Notes: generated from the letters alone by a model not told the origin. DNA of 64,000 nt from Calamus simplicifolius (GCA_900491605.1 UESW01005049.1:310001-374000); one strand, 5' to 3'; positions 10,687-21,536 are shown, counted from the first letter of the stretch. Made by a program: numbers and translations.

Positions 10687-10988
10687 AGGATAGCGCTGCC
10701 ACGACTCCATTTTTCCAATTGAAACTGCCTCAAGGTGAGGGTGAGGCGTCCCAACCTAGGCATCCGGAACTGCCACTACGGGCGCCGTGAAAATCAAGAT
10801 TTCTCACGAGGCGCTTCCCCAGCTGTTACCTTTGCCCCTAAGGAATGACGGATCCACCTCGAAAAGGCAAGATGGCTCCATGGCATTAATTAGGGCATCA
10901 TTGCGCAGGCTATCAAATACGCATCCCCAAATGCAGATCGTGCCACTTAAGCCTATACTCCCTATGCCCGAACCTACACTTCAAACTA

Positions 10989-11004
10989 GGAAGTGGGGGG
11001 CATG
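10989..11004 (+). promoter_or_regulatory. Polypurine tract of copy A
   Basis: GGAAGTGGGGGGCATG immediately precedes the LTR start TGTTGAGG, the position where plus-strand DNA synthesis is primed. The same tract precedes the 3' LTR of copy B. Confidence 0.85.
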
Positions 11005-12326
11005 TGTTGAGGGGTAGAATCATCATTGCATTGATAACGTGCGAGGGGGCTAAGATCAGCCCCATTCCTCTGCCCGCTACGATATGTCCCCGAGGAACAA
11101 GATAAACTAATATGGTCCGGCAGGCCATGCCACCCCTGACTCATTTTTTTCAGGTTTCCATAGCCCAACCTTTCCGAACTACCCGTAACTCAACCTTCCC
11201 TGAGCCACCTATAGCTCGGCCTCTCCAAGCTCCCATAGCTCGGTTTTTTCCGAGCTACCTATAGCTCGGCTTCCCCCGAGCCTCCCATGGCTCGGCTTCC
11301 CCGAGCTTCCCACAGCTCATTTTCCTCGAGCCTCTCGTGGCTCGGTTTCTTCGAGCTTCCTATAGCTCGGGCTCCTCAATTTATTGATGATTCGTTTTTC
11401 TCCGAGCTACCTATAGTTTGGCTTCCCCCGAGCCTCCCATGACTCGGCTTCCTCCGAGCTTCCCATAGCTCAGCTTTCCTTGAGCTTCCCATAGCTCGAC
11501 TTTCCCGAGCTTCCCGAAGCTCGAATCCTATGAGCTTCCATAGCTCGGCTTCCCCGAGCTACCTATAGCTTGGACTTCCTGAGTTTCCACAGCTCGGTTT
11601 CCCCGAACTACCTGTAACTCGGCTCATCTTCCCCCGAGCTTCCCGTGGCTCGGCCTACCTCGAGCTTTCCGAAGCTCGGTTTTCTCGAGCTTCCACAGCT
11701 CGACTCCCATGAACAATCCGCGATTCGACACTCACCTCCGTGGAGCCCGATGCGGGAGAGCCTAGGCCCATCATCATAGAATCCCAAATAAAGAATCATG
11801 TTGAAGAGTGGTCTAGGACCTAATATAACTACCTGGGACCTACGCATCTATCAGATCTCAGGCCATCAAAGAGCTCTCCTAGCCGTCGATCCCTCAACGA
11901 ACAAGATACGGATCCCACCGGCCTTACAACAGCCTGATTCGATTCATTCCCGTATCCTAACAACTTTCGAACCTTCCAGAAGGCGCTCAAGATCCAGGTG
12001 ATTGCCTATAAATATGACACCCCCAGATTCTCTCAGGTATACGCTCACAGCCCCTGGCTCACTCTCACTCTCGCTCTCCTCCACTGCTCATCGGTGCTCC
12101 CCTGGAGCTCCCGATCGGCCACCCCTGGAGAGACTTTCCGGAGAGATCCCTCTCCCTATTTTCTGTTGATCACCAATCCCCACTGACTTGAACGTCGGAG
12201 GGTCTTCCGCGGAGGGCCACCCCCAACGCCTCTCACGCGAGGACTTCTGTGCAGGTCCGCCTAGGAGGAAGCCCAGACCAGAAGATCGACCGCGCCCGAG
12301 TCGGATGACAGATCCCGGCGGCAACA
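11005..12326 (+). repeat. 3' LTR of copy A
   Basis: 1322 bp, TGTTGAGG...GGCGGCAACA, matching the two LTRs of copy B in reverse orientation. A TATA box (TATAAATA, 12007-12014) lies about 320 bp before the end. From about 11165 to 11710 it carries a degenerate tandem array of AGCTCGG/CCGAGCT palindromes with spacing of roughly 24-28 bp. The GC-rich segment 12060-12326 would be the transcribed R-U5 part. The element ends at an AT/AC microsatellite. Confidence 0.92.
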
Positions 12327-12366
12327 TATATATATATATACACACACACATATACATATACACATC
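12327..12366. repeat. (TA)n(CA)n microsatellite at the copy A boundary
   Basis: TATATATATATATA followed by CACACACACA and degenerate ATAC units. It may be the insertion target; TATAT at 12327-12331 is a candidate target duplication that cannot be checked because the left end is missing. Confidence 0.8.
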
Positions 12367-13162
12367 AAAAGTATGATTAAAAATATAATTTAATTAAAAA
12401 AATTGAGTAAAAAATATATTATATAAATAGTATATAAAATAGATCTAATAGTATAAAAGATATTATAAAAAAAAGATAAATCTAAGCCATTTATTTTAAA
12501 AAGCTATAGTATAAAAAAATATTGATATCTAATGTCATAGTTATTTGTTAATATATAAAAAAGTGAATAAATTATTTTTGCATCATGAGTAGGCTAATTA
12601 TTGTCATGCAGGCAGCAACATTTCAGATCGCAAAGATCCACGATTGTTGCTTCATGGATTACTGTATTTTTTCCCCTTGATATCTGAAAACATTAATGGA
12701 TCGTAAGTTTGACTGATTTTGTCTAATCCATTCCTGCTAACATAATCCATGTACTAGGTTTTTTTGGAACAGAACTTTCGGAAATCTAATCTTTTGTCGC
12801 ATGCAATTGGACCGCGCAGTAGGTAGGGCCAAAATATCCCCACCCGTTGGTTACTTGGTTTGCTTAGGAGTTGGGAGAAGACACTTTACGAGTTTCATTG
12901 GATCAATGGCTCGGGACAAATTATGTTGAGACACCGACCTTATTTGAGACTCATCAGGCATTAACTGAGCCAAAGTTTGTGTTCTTAATTTTCTTCATGC
13001 CCTCAAAAGATTCATTATATTTAGTAAAATTTGATTTGTTGAAAGGATGTAAAAGTTATTCTTAAAATTCTATATCAAGTGCACTATCAGTTCCACTTGG
13101 ATCTGGTTGAATTCATATTTAGGGAACAGTATTTTTATTTTTTATTTTTTTCTCGTTGCAGA
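12367..13162. other. Host-type sequence, no gene supported
   Basis: Moderately AT-rich unique-looking DNA between copy A and copia-1. If the terminal exon proposed at 13163 is real, this would be its upstream intron. A 64-codon frame at 12871-13065 has no recognisable feature. Confidence 0.4.
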
Positions 13163-13239
13163 ATGAACCATGGAAAAAAGCCAGCACCTCGTCCATGGAT
13201 GAAGGCTATAAGCATGCGCTGAATAATCCTGTTTCATAA
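13163..13239 (+). pseudogene. Possible terminal exon of a host gene
   Basis: A pyrimidine-rich stretch ending TTCTCGTTGCAG looks like a splice acceptor. The next 26 codons (NEPWKKASTSSMDEGYKHAL, then NNPVS and stop) have an ordinary protein composition. The sequence after it lacks ORFs, as a 3' UTR would. I recognise no family. The rest of the gene would lie upstream, where copy A and the left gypsy element now sit, so it is probably broken. This is inference from sequence form only. Confidence 0.3.
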
Positions 13240-13576
13240 ATGTATTGGTTCCGGGGATTCTGTGGGCGGAGTAACGACCATAGAAGGGACGGGGAATAGC
13301 ATTTGATCGATGCAACGTTCTGGATTCACTATATTATTCATTTGAAAAATTTCCACGGAGTCTGCTAGAGATGAAAAGAAGCCGCTTATCCTTGGCAACC
13401 GGAAGAAATTTCCACTGCAGTGGCAGGCGACTCTATGCCTATGTGGCGTACGATTGATGGTCCAAGTTGTTTGAAGTTATTTTTTTCTACAAATTAAGCT
13501 TTAATCCTACCCCTTCAAAACCTTATTCACTCATTCATAACTCTTCAAGGTTTTGGATGCTCAAGGGAGGTGGCAT
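13240..13576. other. Host flank, no gene supported
   Basis: Unique-looking sequence up to the copia-1 insertion. The last five bases, ggcat (13572-13576), pair with ggcac (49636-49640) as an imperfect target duplication of copia-1. The purine-rich aagggaggtgg just before is a chance PPT look-alike. Confidence 0.5.
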
Positions 13577-13692
13577 TGTTAGTGTGTGCCCTATATCCAA
13601 TTGGATAAGATGCTAGTTTTGTACACATTTCTTTATGAATGCAAATCAGTTTTATTGGTTTCTTTATCTATCCAGGTATTATATATATATAG
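13577..13692 (+). repeat. copia-1 5' LTR, piece 1 of 3
   Basis: TGTTAGTGTGTGCCCTA... to a TA-rich run, aligning with 47428-47545 of the 3' LTR. It is cut at the TA repeat by copy B. Confidence 0.93.
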
Positions 13693-15019
13693 TTTTGCCG
13701 CCGGGATCTGTCCTCCAACTCGGGCGCGGTTGATCTCCTGGTCTGGGCTTCCTCCTGGGCGGACCTGCACAGAAGTCCTCGCGCGAGAGGCGTTGGGGGT
13801 GGCCCTCCGCGGAAGACCCTCCGATGCTTAAGTCAGTGGGGATCGGTGATCAACAGAAAATGGGGAGAGGGATCTCTCCGGGAAGTCTCTCCAGGGGTGG
13901 CCGATCGGAAGCTTCAGGGGAGCACCGATGAGCAGTAGAGGAGAGCGAGAGTGAGAGCGGGAGTGAGAGTGAGCCAGAGGCTGTGAGCGCATACCTGAGA
14001 GAATCTGGGGGTGTCATATTTATAGGCAATCTCACCTGGATCTTGAGCGCCTTCTGGAAGGTTCGAAGGTTGTTAGGATACGGGAATGAATCGAATCAGG
14101 CCGTTGTAAGGCCGGTGGGATCCGTATCTTGTTCGTTGAGGGATCGACGGCTAGGAGAGCTCTTTGATGGCCTGAGATCTGATAGATGCGTAGGTCCTAG
14201 GTAGTTATATTAGGCCCTAGACCACTCTTCAACATGATTCTTTGTTTGGGATTCTGTGATGATGGGCCTAGGCTCTCCCGCGTTGGGCTCCACGGAGGTG
14301 AGTGTCGAATCGTGGATTGTTCATGGGAGTCGAGCTGTGGAAGCTTGAGGAAACCGAGCTTCGGGAAGCTCAGGGAAGGCCAAGCCACGGGAAGCTCGGG
14401 GGAAGGTGAGCCGAGTTACAGGTAGCTCGGGGAAACTAAGTTGCAGAAACTCAGGAAGTCCAAGCTATAGGTAGCTCGAGGAAGCCGAGCTATGGGAGCT
14501 CATAGGATCCAAGCTTTGGGAAGCTCGAGAAAGCCGAGCTATGGGAAGCTCGGGGAGAGCCGGGCTACGGGATGCTCGAAGAAAGCCGAGCTATGGGAAG
14601 CTCGGAGAAAGCCGAGTCATGGGAGGCTCGGGGGAAGCCGAGCTATAGGTAGCTCGGAGAAAAATGAATCATCAAGTAAATTGAGGAACCCGAGCTATAG
14701 GAAGCTCGAAGAAATCGAGCCACAGGAGGCTCGGGGAAAACGAGCTGTGGGAAGCTCGGGGAAGCCGAGCCATGGGAGGCTTGGGGGAAGCCGAGCTATA
14801 GGTAGCTCAAAAAAAACCGAGCTATGGGAGCTCGGAGAGGCCAAGCTATAGTGGCTGGGGGAAAGTTGAGTCACGGGTAGTTCGGAAAGGTTGGGCTATG
14901 GAAACCCGAAAAAAATGAGTCAGGGGTTGCACGGCCTGCCGGACCACATTAGTTTAGCTTGTTCCTCGGGGGCATATCGTAGCGGGCGAAGGGATGGGGC
15001 TGATCCTAGCCCCTCAACA
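13693..15019 (-). repeat. 3' LTR of copy B
   Basis: 1327 bp; on the minus strand TGTTGAGG...GGCAAAA with a decayed last dinucleotide. It aligns throughout with 27818-29129, with about one difference per 20 bases where I compared. Minus-strand TATA box (TATAAATA) at 14017-14024. A palindromic AGCTCGG/CCGAGCT array covers 14330-14880. Confidence 0.92.
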
Positions 15020-15036
15020 CATGCCCCCCACTCCCT
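15020..15036 (-). promoter_or_regulatory. Polypurine tract of copy B
   Basis: Minus strand reads AGGGAGTGGGGGGCATG directly before the 3' LTR. Same sequence form as in copy A. Confidence 0.85.
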
Positions 15037-15337
15037 AGTTCGAAGCGTAGGTTCGGACGTAGGGAGTATAGGCTTAAGTGGCACGATCTGCATTTGGGGA
15101 TGCACATATGATAGCCTGCGCAATGATGCCCTAATTAATGCCGTGGGGCTGTCTTGCCTTTTCGAGGTGGATCCGTCATTCCTTAGGAGCGAAGGTAACG
15201 GCTGGGGAAGCGCTATGTGGGAAATCTTAATTTTCACAGCGCCTGTAGTGGCAGTTCCGGACGCCTAGTTTGGGATGCCTCACCCTCACCCTGAGGCGGT
15301 TTTAATTGAAAAAATGGAGTCATGGCGGCGTTATCCT

Positions 15338-15345
15338 TATTTATA
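15338..15345 (+). promoter_or_regulatory. TATA-like box of antisense unit 1 (copy B)
   Basis: TATTTATA within CTTATTTATAGTG, 90 bp before ATG 15428; conserved in copy A. Confidence 0.4.
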
Positions 15346-15427
15346 GTGCCCTTTTCGCTCTCCTTTAAAGAACTTCGTCTTTCCATTTTCGCTGCGATCT
15401 TGCTCAGCATCTCTTGCGATTGAAGAA

Positions 15428-18400
15428 ATGGTGAGCCCAAGTGACCAAGCTTCGGAGGTGACCTTGGCGGATTTAGAGTGGATGCGCCGCTTGTACAAAA
15501 TCCCCCATGATGTCATCTTGTTGCTCCCGACGGCTGAGGATAGGATGACATCCGGATCAGGGGACGGGGCGTTCTGTTATGAGGAAAGTTTGAGGGCAGG
15601 TCTCTGGTTCCCTCTTCATCCGTTGGTGCGGGAGGTGATGAAGTTCTACAATATATGCTTTACCATGGTGGCCCCCAACAGTTGGCGCAACCTTATCGGG
15701 TTTATCTCATTGTGCAAACACCTCGGAGTGACCGCGACCCTTTCGCTATTCAGGGTGTGTTTCAATCTGGTCTCCGGGAGGGCCTCAGAATAGCCTTACA
15801 TCGGTCCCCATAGATCCTTCAAGATGATATTGGATAACCCGTCGTCGATAAAGGAGTAGAAGTCGTGGTTCTTCATAGTCGGGGGGAACATTGGTTTGGA
15901 CTTCCCTTGGGTATGGGGGCAGTACGTGAAGGATCCAAAAGCACACCCGGAGTTAACTGATTCAGAAAAAAGGGATTTGATTGTGCTGCGTGGCAGTCGG
16001 GCGCTCCCAGCCAGCGTTCTCCTATTGGAGGATGCTCTCTTTGCGGCCGAATTGAGCCCAGTCGATCCTCGCGGTGAGTATTACCCTATAGTTAATAGTT
16101 TAGCATGGCTCCATCTTTGATTTCTGTGCGACCTAATGGGCGAATCATATTGCCCCTACAGCCGAAAGGTCGGCACTCGCAGACCAGATGAGGGAGGAGC
16201 TGGGAAAGCGCCGCAAGAGATCTGGCTCCATCAGCAAGCATCGGTCCGAGAAGAGGTCTCGTCGTTCCGGCTCCCACTCTAGGGGGATCGGGGGAGACGG
16301 TGATAGTCGATGCTCCTCATCGTCGCGGGCTGAAACTACCGAAGTTTCGGCGGCGCATGATCTTTTGGCGTCGGAGGAGGGTCTATCCAGGGGCGAAGAC
16401 TGGGATGTTGTAGGGGTTTCGGAGGAGGCTGCTGAGGTTTCCTCCCGCCCCCCGTTGTTGTTTTGTCCGACGATGGCGAAGGAGAAACGCCGGTTGGCTT
16501 GGGGGCCCCCGCAAACGAGGCGGTTCGGTCTCCCTCATTGGAGGCCAGTGGCTTGGCGAGGTCACAGGAGGAGGTGGGAGCGACCTCCGCTTCCATCGAG
16601 GCAGGGGAAGAGGTTGCTGCCGCTGAGGTTCGGCCTGGGTCGCCGGTAGGAGAGCCAGCGAGCGACAAGGAGATGGCCGAACTTGCTGAACCAACGATCG
16701 AAATTCATGGGGGGCTTTCTGGCGAAGGGCCTTCCGCCGAGGAACAGGAGGCTCCGGGGGGAGCAGAAGTTCCTGAAGAGTCTGTTGTGGACAGGGGGAT
16801 TCCTGAGGAGATAGAAGCAAGGGGAGAAGAAGAGGAAGAAGGAGAAGGAGGGGAGCCGGCGAGCGAAGGAGATGCTTCGGCCGGGGCTCTCCTTGCCGGA
16901 GTCGAAACATCCGAAGCTTCTAAAGCGAGGGCCCTGGCGGCTGAAGCTGGCCTATCGAGAAGTTCTTGGGTCATGGGTGTTCTAGCTGGCTCCCTGGGAG
17001 CAGACTTCCACTCATGCGACCCGGAAGTGAGCGCCAGGTTCTCCACTCTGATGCGGTCTGTGTTTCAAGGGGAGGAGAGTTCCTCAATAGGAGGGGGTCA
17101 TCTGGAAGACCTTGTCGAGATAGCCTTCCGTCACGCCGGGGTGCCGAATGAGGCTTTTCTTCTTCCCGAAATTGACGACCTTGCTCTCACAAGGATCGCC
17201 ACGGACTACGCGTCTTGGGTAGGTTGTTGCACCGAAGTTGGGTCTTTAGTCAGTTAGTTCAACTATGTCTTTTATGTGTGTAATTCTTTTTTGCAGAGTG
17301 CCCTGATTATGAGGGCACTGAAATGGCGCTTACATCTGGCCGTTGGAGCTTGGGCTTGAGCCTGCTACGAGGCTGATCACTTCAAGGAGAGGGCGGATTC
17401 TACTGATAAGCTTTCCCGAGCCCTGATGGTCCTTCAAAGGGAGCTTGGGGAGGCTCGTAGGATTCTTGCGGTCGAGAGGGAGAGAGCCCCTTGACTCGCC
17501 GCACAGGTTGGTGAACTCCAGTGGGATCTTGGGGAGACCTACAGGATTCTTGCGGTTGAGAGGGAAAGAGCCTCTCAACTCATCGTACAGATTAGTGAGC
17601 TCCAAGGCTTCTGCGAGCAATCCGAGAAGGTTAGTCTGGAGCTTTCTCAAGCCATGGCGGAGCACGAGAGCATGGTTAAATCCATGCAACTGTTCTTTGA
17701 TAAGAGGTGGGACCAGCTGAAAGCCAGCCACGCCGAAGATAAAGCCAGCTGGAGCAAAAGGCTCGAGGAGGAAGAGCATAAATGCCGGCGGCAGCAGGAC
17801 CACCTCACCCGCCTAAGCAAAGAGCTTGCCGATACAAAGGACCTTCTAAAGTGGTCGGATGAACGAGCTACCCGACTATCTGACGAGGTTGACTTTGCCC
17901 GTCAAGAAATTGGAGATACCCAGTCCTGGGTGGATGAGCTAAAAGAGAGCCTTCGCTAGAACCAATCGGCTAGGTCTAAGGCTCTCAATAGGGTCCACGT
18001 GCTGGAGGGTGAGCTAGCCCGACGGGAGGAGCAGGTAGGGCGCTATTAGTTTCACTCATTTTGATCTTTCGACTTTTGCTTTACTCGGCTTTTTGCCTGT
18101 AGTTGCACAGGGTGAGCCAGGAATTTCAGGGGTGGTTAGCGGCGTTCGGAGAGGAGGCGACCTCGAGGCACCGAAGGATCTCCGAACTGGAAAAGCAATT
18201 AGCTGAGGCAAATGTGCGGGCCTCTTCGGCGGTGGAGGAGTACAAGAAATCCATCGAATTCGCCGACGAATGCAGGGCGGCCTGCGCCGATGCATTTCAG
18301 CTGGGCGAGGATGAGGCACGGGCTAAGGTTGCCCAGGCTTATCCTGACCTGGACCTGTCGTGCCTGGAAGCCAAACATTATGAAGCGTACACCCCGGGGG

Positions 18401-18567
18401 TCGAGGAGGATGAGTATGAAGAAATATCTGATGTCGACCTCGAAGCTATTCTGGGAGTCGATGCGACTACCGACGTATCCCGTCATGACACCTTCGAGAA
18501 GGGGGGCCCAAGCGATGCCCCTGCTGATGAGGCCGCAGGAGATGCTGGGATTGACCCCAAGTCCTGA
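15428..18567 (+). pseudogene. Antisense unit 1: four-exon Transposase_28-like/coiled-coil gene (copy B)
   Basis: Exons predicted at 15428-16073, 16162-17218, 17297-18034 and 18103-18567. Donors are GTGAGT, GTAGGT and GTAGGG; acceptors are CCCTACAG, TTTTGCAG and GCCTGTAG. Exon 1 ends one base into a codon and exon 2 supplies the other two, so the frame passes through the junction; the later two junctions fall between codons. Exon 1 resembles Transposase_28 (LHPLVREVMKFYNICF). Exon 2 is basic RS-rich and then acidic. Exons 3-4 are coiled coil. Lesions: TAG at 15791 and 15857, a C-run frameshift near 16445, and in exon 3 TGA twice and TAG once. Copy A lacks these and has others, so the common ancestor was open. 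It lies opposite the element's own genes and would be transcribed toward the integrase. Function unknown. Confidence 0.8.
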
Positions 18568-18626
18568 CCCCTTGGGGGACTATATGTGCTTTTCCTCTCT
18601 TTTGTCTTGTAGTTCGACTAGAAATC

Positions 18627-18632
18627 AATAAA
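18627..18632 (+). promoter_or_regulatory. Poly(A) signal AATAAA, antisense unit 1 (copy B)
   Basis: AATCAATAAATG lies 60 bp after the stop at 18567. Conserved in position and sequence in copy A (7376-7381). Confidence 0.6.
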
Positions 18633-18851
18633 TGTATCAGCCGCTTTTCATTTGTTTGTCTTCCCTGGATGGTTTCTTATCTCGAATTTTGGAGGAACAT
18701 CCTAGTAGAGGCCAAGGCATAGGGATTGTCTCGACGAAAAGGTCGGGCGACAATGTAGCCTGGTATAAAAGGAGGTTGAGAGATGATTTAACTTGGCTTA
18801 GGCCGAATGACGCGGTGGTTCAATTAAGTCCGAAGAATGAGATAGCTTTTT

Positions 18852-18998
18852 AAGGGCCGAGGGACAAAGTAACTTGGCTAGGGCCGAGGAACGAAATGGC
18901 TCGGCTAGGGCCAAGGGACAAAGTAGCTCGGCTAGGGCCGAGGAACGAAATGGCTCGGCTAGGGCCGAGGGACAAAGTAGCTCGGCTAGGGCCGAGGG
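18852..18998 (-). repeat. Tandem palindromic array between antisense units 1 and 2 (copy B)
   Basis: About five to six ~27-bp units of CTCGGC-TAGG-GCCGAG, the reverse complement of the array at 6950-7150. Fewer units than in copy A. Confidence 0.88.
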
Positions 18999-19538
18999 AG
19001 CTTGTTTTATCAGTGATCAAACTGAGATTGCATCCTTGATGAAAAGAGGGGAGTTCGTCCCCGAACTGGGGGTTCGCTGAATCATCGCTGCCATCTCCTT
19101 ATCCCTATTTATTACCCCTACCAGTGTTTTGTCTTTTCCAAGGCGGGTCAACTTTCATTCCACCGAAGTAGGCGGTACGGCCCTGTGGCTAGCAAAAGGT
19201 CGCCTGGCAACTTTCGGTGAGCTTTTATTATGTCGACCTTTTCCAACATAGGTTGCTTTGGCGTGTGATGCTAGTGCTCATTTGCCATTGGAGGATATCG
19301 TTTTTGCAGGATGATCTCTCGGATCTGCCAGTATCTGCAAGGTCGGCGGATGGTTTTATGCATTAAAAGCTCGTGATACGGGGTCAGAAGTAATCTTTTG
19401 GCATGTGTCATGGTTCAGGCGACATGCCTAGCGTGCATTGGGGGGCGTTGTTTTCATTTCAGGAGGCCACGTGGTGGCGTAGGCTTGGTGTTTTAAGTCC
19501 CGGGGCTTTCTGATAGCTGTTCCCGGCTCGCCTCTGCT
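18999..19538. other. Spacer before antisense unit 2 (copy B)
   Basis: Matches 6420-6945 of copy A. No gene is supported. Confidence 0.45.
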
Positions 19539-19547
19539 TATAAAAAG
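19539..19547 (+). promoter_or_regulatory. TATA box of antisense unit 2 (copy B)
   Basis: TATAAAAAG, 60 bp before ATG 19599, with a GC-rich flank upstream. It has the best TATA consensus of the three antisense units. Confidence 0.55.
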
Positions 19548-19598
19548 GGAGAAAGAGGGGTGTGTTAGGCCATCCTAAAATTTTCTTTCCTGTGAATC

Positions 19599-19847
19599 AT
19601 GAAGATGCTCATGATGCCTGTTTCTCCATGGTTTATTGCGGGAGGACCGAGCTTGTCCCCTGGAAGTTGCCGCTATCCCCCGGATAGCTGGGGTGACAAA
19701 GGAGCCACTGGGGGGTGGCTTGCCCTCAAGGAAGGACCTTCAGAGATCGTATGGAGAGTGCACAGAGGTCCACAGGGATCGCACGGAGAGCGCACATATA
19801 CGCTTCCCGTGTGTCCTTTGTGGTTCCCCTTTGGGGACGTACGGTAG
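19599..19847 (+). CDS. Antisense unit 2 ORF, function unknown (copy B)
   Basis: An 82-codon frame, MKMLMMPVSPWFIAGGPSLS..., following the TATA box. It agrees with copy A (from 6357) for about 55 residues and then differs by indel-shifted frames. An overlapping frame at 19715-19987 begins and ends like its copy A counterpart but differs in the middle. No domain is recognised. It may be a short coding exon or a non-coding transcript. Confidence 0.33.
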   Translation: MKMLMMPVSPWFIAGGPSLSPGSCRYPPDSWGDKGATGGWLALKEGPSEIVWRVHRGPQGSHGERTYTLPVCPLWFPFGDVR

Positions 19848-20386
19848 GAAGTGTACGTGAGCTCCCCATGACTCGCATGAATTTCTCCTCCTCCCCTGGC
19901 CCGGATTCCTGGGCTCGCCCGCCTGGGAATCTTTCGTCACATGGGGAGGGGGTGATGGTGTGTCGCCCGCAGGTACCTTGCCTTTGAGTTTGGGCAAGGT
20001 GGAGCGGTACATACCCGGTTTGGGGGAGCACCCTTGCGCCAGGGCCTGCGAGCTTCCTTCTACTCGTCGGGGGGCCTCTCGGTTGGGTGGTTTGGGGTAA
20101 TATCCCGTCCACCCTTTCCGATTATTCTGATATCCTGGTTGGGTTTCCGAGATATCATTGTTTACCGAAGCTGGTCGCAATGGTTGGTCCATGTCGTCCG
20201 CCCATTATCAGCTCGGGCTGACCATTCATGGTTTGTCTGATTTGTCGGTCCAGACGCCGGAGCATCACAGTTGCCCGGATCTACTTTGGAGCAGTTTGCC
20301 TGAGTTTTGTACCCGTCCTTATTTTATGCATTTCAATGCTCTTGTAATGCCTCTCAGGCGGTTGTAATCGGTTTCGATGGCAATGA

Positions 20387-20392
20387 AATAAA
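20387..20392 (+). promoter_or_regulatory. Poly(A)-signal-like AATAAA, antisense unit 2 (copy B)
   Basis: AATGAAATAAAGAAAG, conserved in copy A (5564-5569). It sits about 850 bp downstream of the unit's TATA box, so the transcript would be under 1 kb. Confidence 0.4.
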
Positions 20393-20574
20393 GAAAGTTT
20401 TGTTCTCTTTCTCAATTTCTATTTCTTTTGTGCCAAGAGTTGTTGTTGGCGACGAAATGAGGCATAAGGACATCTCATTCATTTTTGGACGAGGATCTCG
20501 CGCTATCCGAGTCAGTCGGGGCTTGTAAGCCATCCAAATCCGGATGGAAATTTGAAGACTGTTCGGCGGTAGAA

Positions 20575-20705
20575 CATATTCCTTGACTCTGGCCGAAGCT
20601 CGGAGATTTATTACTCGATCTTATTGGGGTTCGGAGGTTTGTAGCCCGGCCCTGCCGAGGTTCGAAGAATGGTTACTCGGCCCAGCCGAGGTTCGGAGGT
20701 TTAGA
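20575..20705 (-). repeat. Short palindromic array between antisense units 2 and 3 (copy B)
   Basis: Three to four decayed units around CTCGGCCCAGCCGAG, the partner of 5255-5365 in copy A. Confidence 0.7.
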
Positions 20706-21127
20706 GCTTGGAGAGATGACTTAACCGTGAGTCATGATACCTGATCCTGTGAGGCTCGGTGAGGAGTGTCAAGGCGAACGGGCGGCGCATGGGTACACCC
20801 ATCATTTATGATTTGGCCACTCCCGAGGGAGTGAATTATCATCAGGTGTCGGCGCTCTTTCTTTTTCACATTTTCCAAAGGGCGGCCGATTTAAGAGAGC
20901 TTGGGGGAGTATTGAGGGCATTTACTGTGAGGGCCCAGCAGATCGGGAGGTACCCCATTTCTAGAGAAGGAGGGGGGTTCCCGAACAGTTCGTAACATTT
21001 ACCGATCTTGCTCGGGAAGGGGCGTGGCCCTTTAGGTCCTGTGGTCTCCAGTTAAAGCGGCGACACATGGCGAATTCCCATGGGTCGGTATTTATGACCT
21101 GACTAATCAAGATACTCACCTGAGGAG

Positions 21128-21135
21128 TATAAATA
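21128..21135 (+). promoter_or_regulatory. TATA box of antisense unit 3 (copy B)
   Basis: TATAAATA 70 bp before ATG 21198; conserved in copy A (4811-4818). Confidence 0.5.
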
Positions 21136-21197
21136 CGGATGAGAGGGGTGCCAGCATTCACCGTCCTTTTTGGTTTAGCCTCTCAACAGCTCTCGAC

Positions 21198-21536
21198 ATG
21201 GCTTTTCAAGGTGGAGAGCAATCACCTGATAGATTAGGCGTAGTGATCAACGGCCCTAGGGGCTCCGAGGGGAGTCGCCCCACCGTCGTGGTTGATGGCC
21301 TGGCCCTGGCATCAGCCTTCGCAAGCCACGAGCGGCTTGAGAAGGTTGTTGAGGAGTATCTTGCCGTCTCTGCGAGGGAGACCGAGGCCCTTTGCCGGGT
21401 CGTACGTTGGCAGGAGGAGGAGATCGCATCCCTCTGCCAGCAAGTCGCCAGAATGTCCCGAGGGAAGGCGTTAGGTCGAGGGCCGCTTTCTTTCTTTTTG
21501 TTTTTTCTCCTTCTCTTTTTGTATTTACTTTTCTAA
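21198..21536 (+). CDS. Antisense unit 3 small protein, function unknown (copy B)
   Basis: Intact frame of 112 codons. Residues 1-35 are polar (MAFQGGEQSPDRLGVVINGP). Residues about 36-90 are a charged amphipathic helix (SHERLEKVVEEYLAVSARET, then QEEEIASLCQQVARM), likely coiled coil. The last 22 residues are almost wholly Phe/Leu/Ser and resemble a single membrane segment, but in copy A the ORF ends before that segment, so the hydrophobic tail may be read-through of 3' untranslated sequence. No family is recognised. The start is fixed by the conserved TATA-ATG spacing. It stands alone on its own apparent promoter between antisense unit 2 and integrase. Confidence 0.5.
   Translation: MAFQGGEQSPDRLGVVINGPRGSEGSRPTVVVDGLALASAFASHERLEKVVEEYLAVSARETEALCRVVRWQEEEIASLCQQVARMSRGKALGRGPLSFFLFFLLLFLYLLF

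Larger units (their letters stand above)
2612..12326 (+). mobile_element. Tat/Retand-type Ty3/gypsy element, copy A, 3' part
   Basis: This plus-strand element keeps the integrase end, about 7.6 kb of region between integrase and 3' LTR, a polypurine tract and the 3' LTR. The 5' part lies left of the nested insertion, outside the window. A second copy (13693-29129) in opposite orientation aligns along its whole length and shows the complete gene order. Placement in the Tat lineage rests on the second RNase H seen in copy B, the Tat-type Gag knuckle, and antisense genes after integrase. Integrase and antisense genes are decayed, so it is not autonomous. Confidence 0.9.

Noticed and set aside
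13561..13576. aagggaggtggcat before TGTTAGTG as a polypurine tract, which would make 13577 a 3' LTR
   Set aside because: The internal region and PBS lie to the right of this LTR once the insertions are removed, and ggcat pairs with ggcac at 49636 as a target duplication, so it is the 5' LTR.
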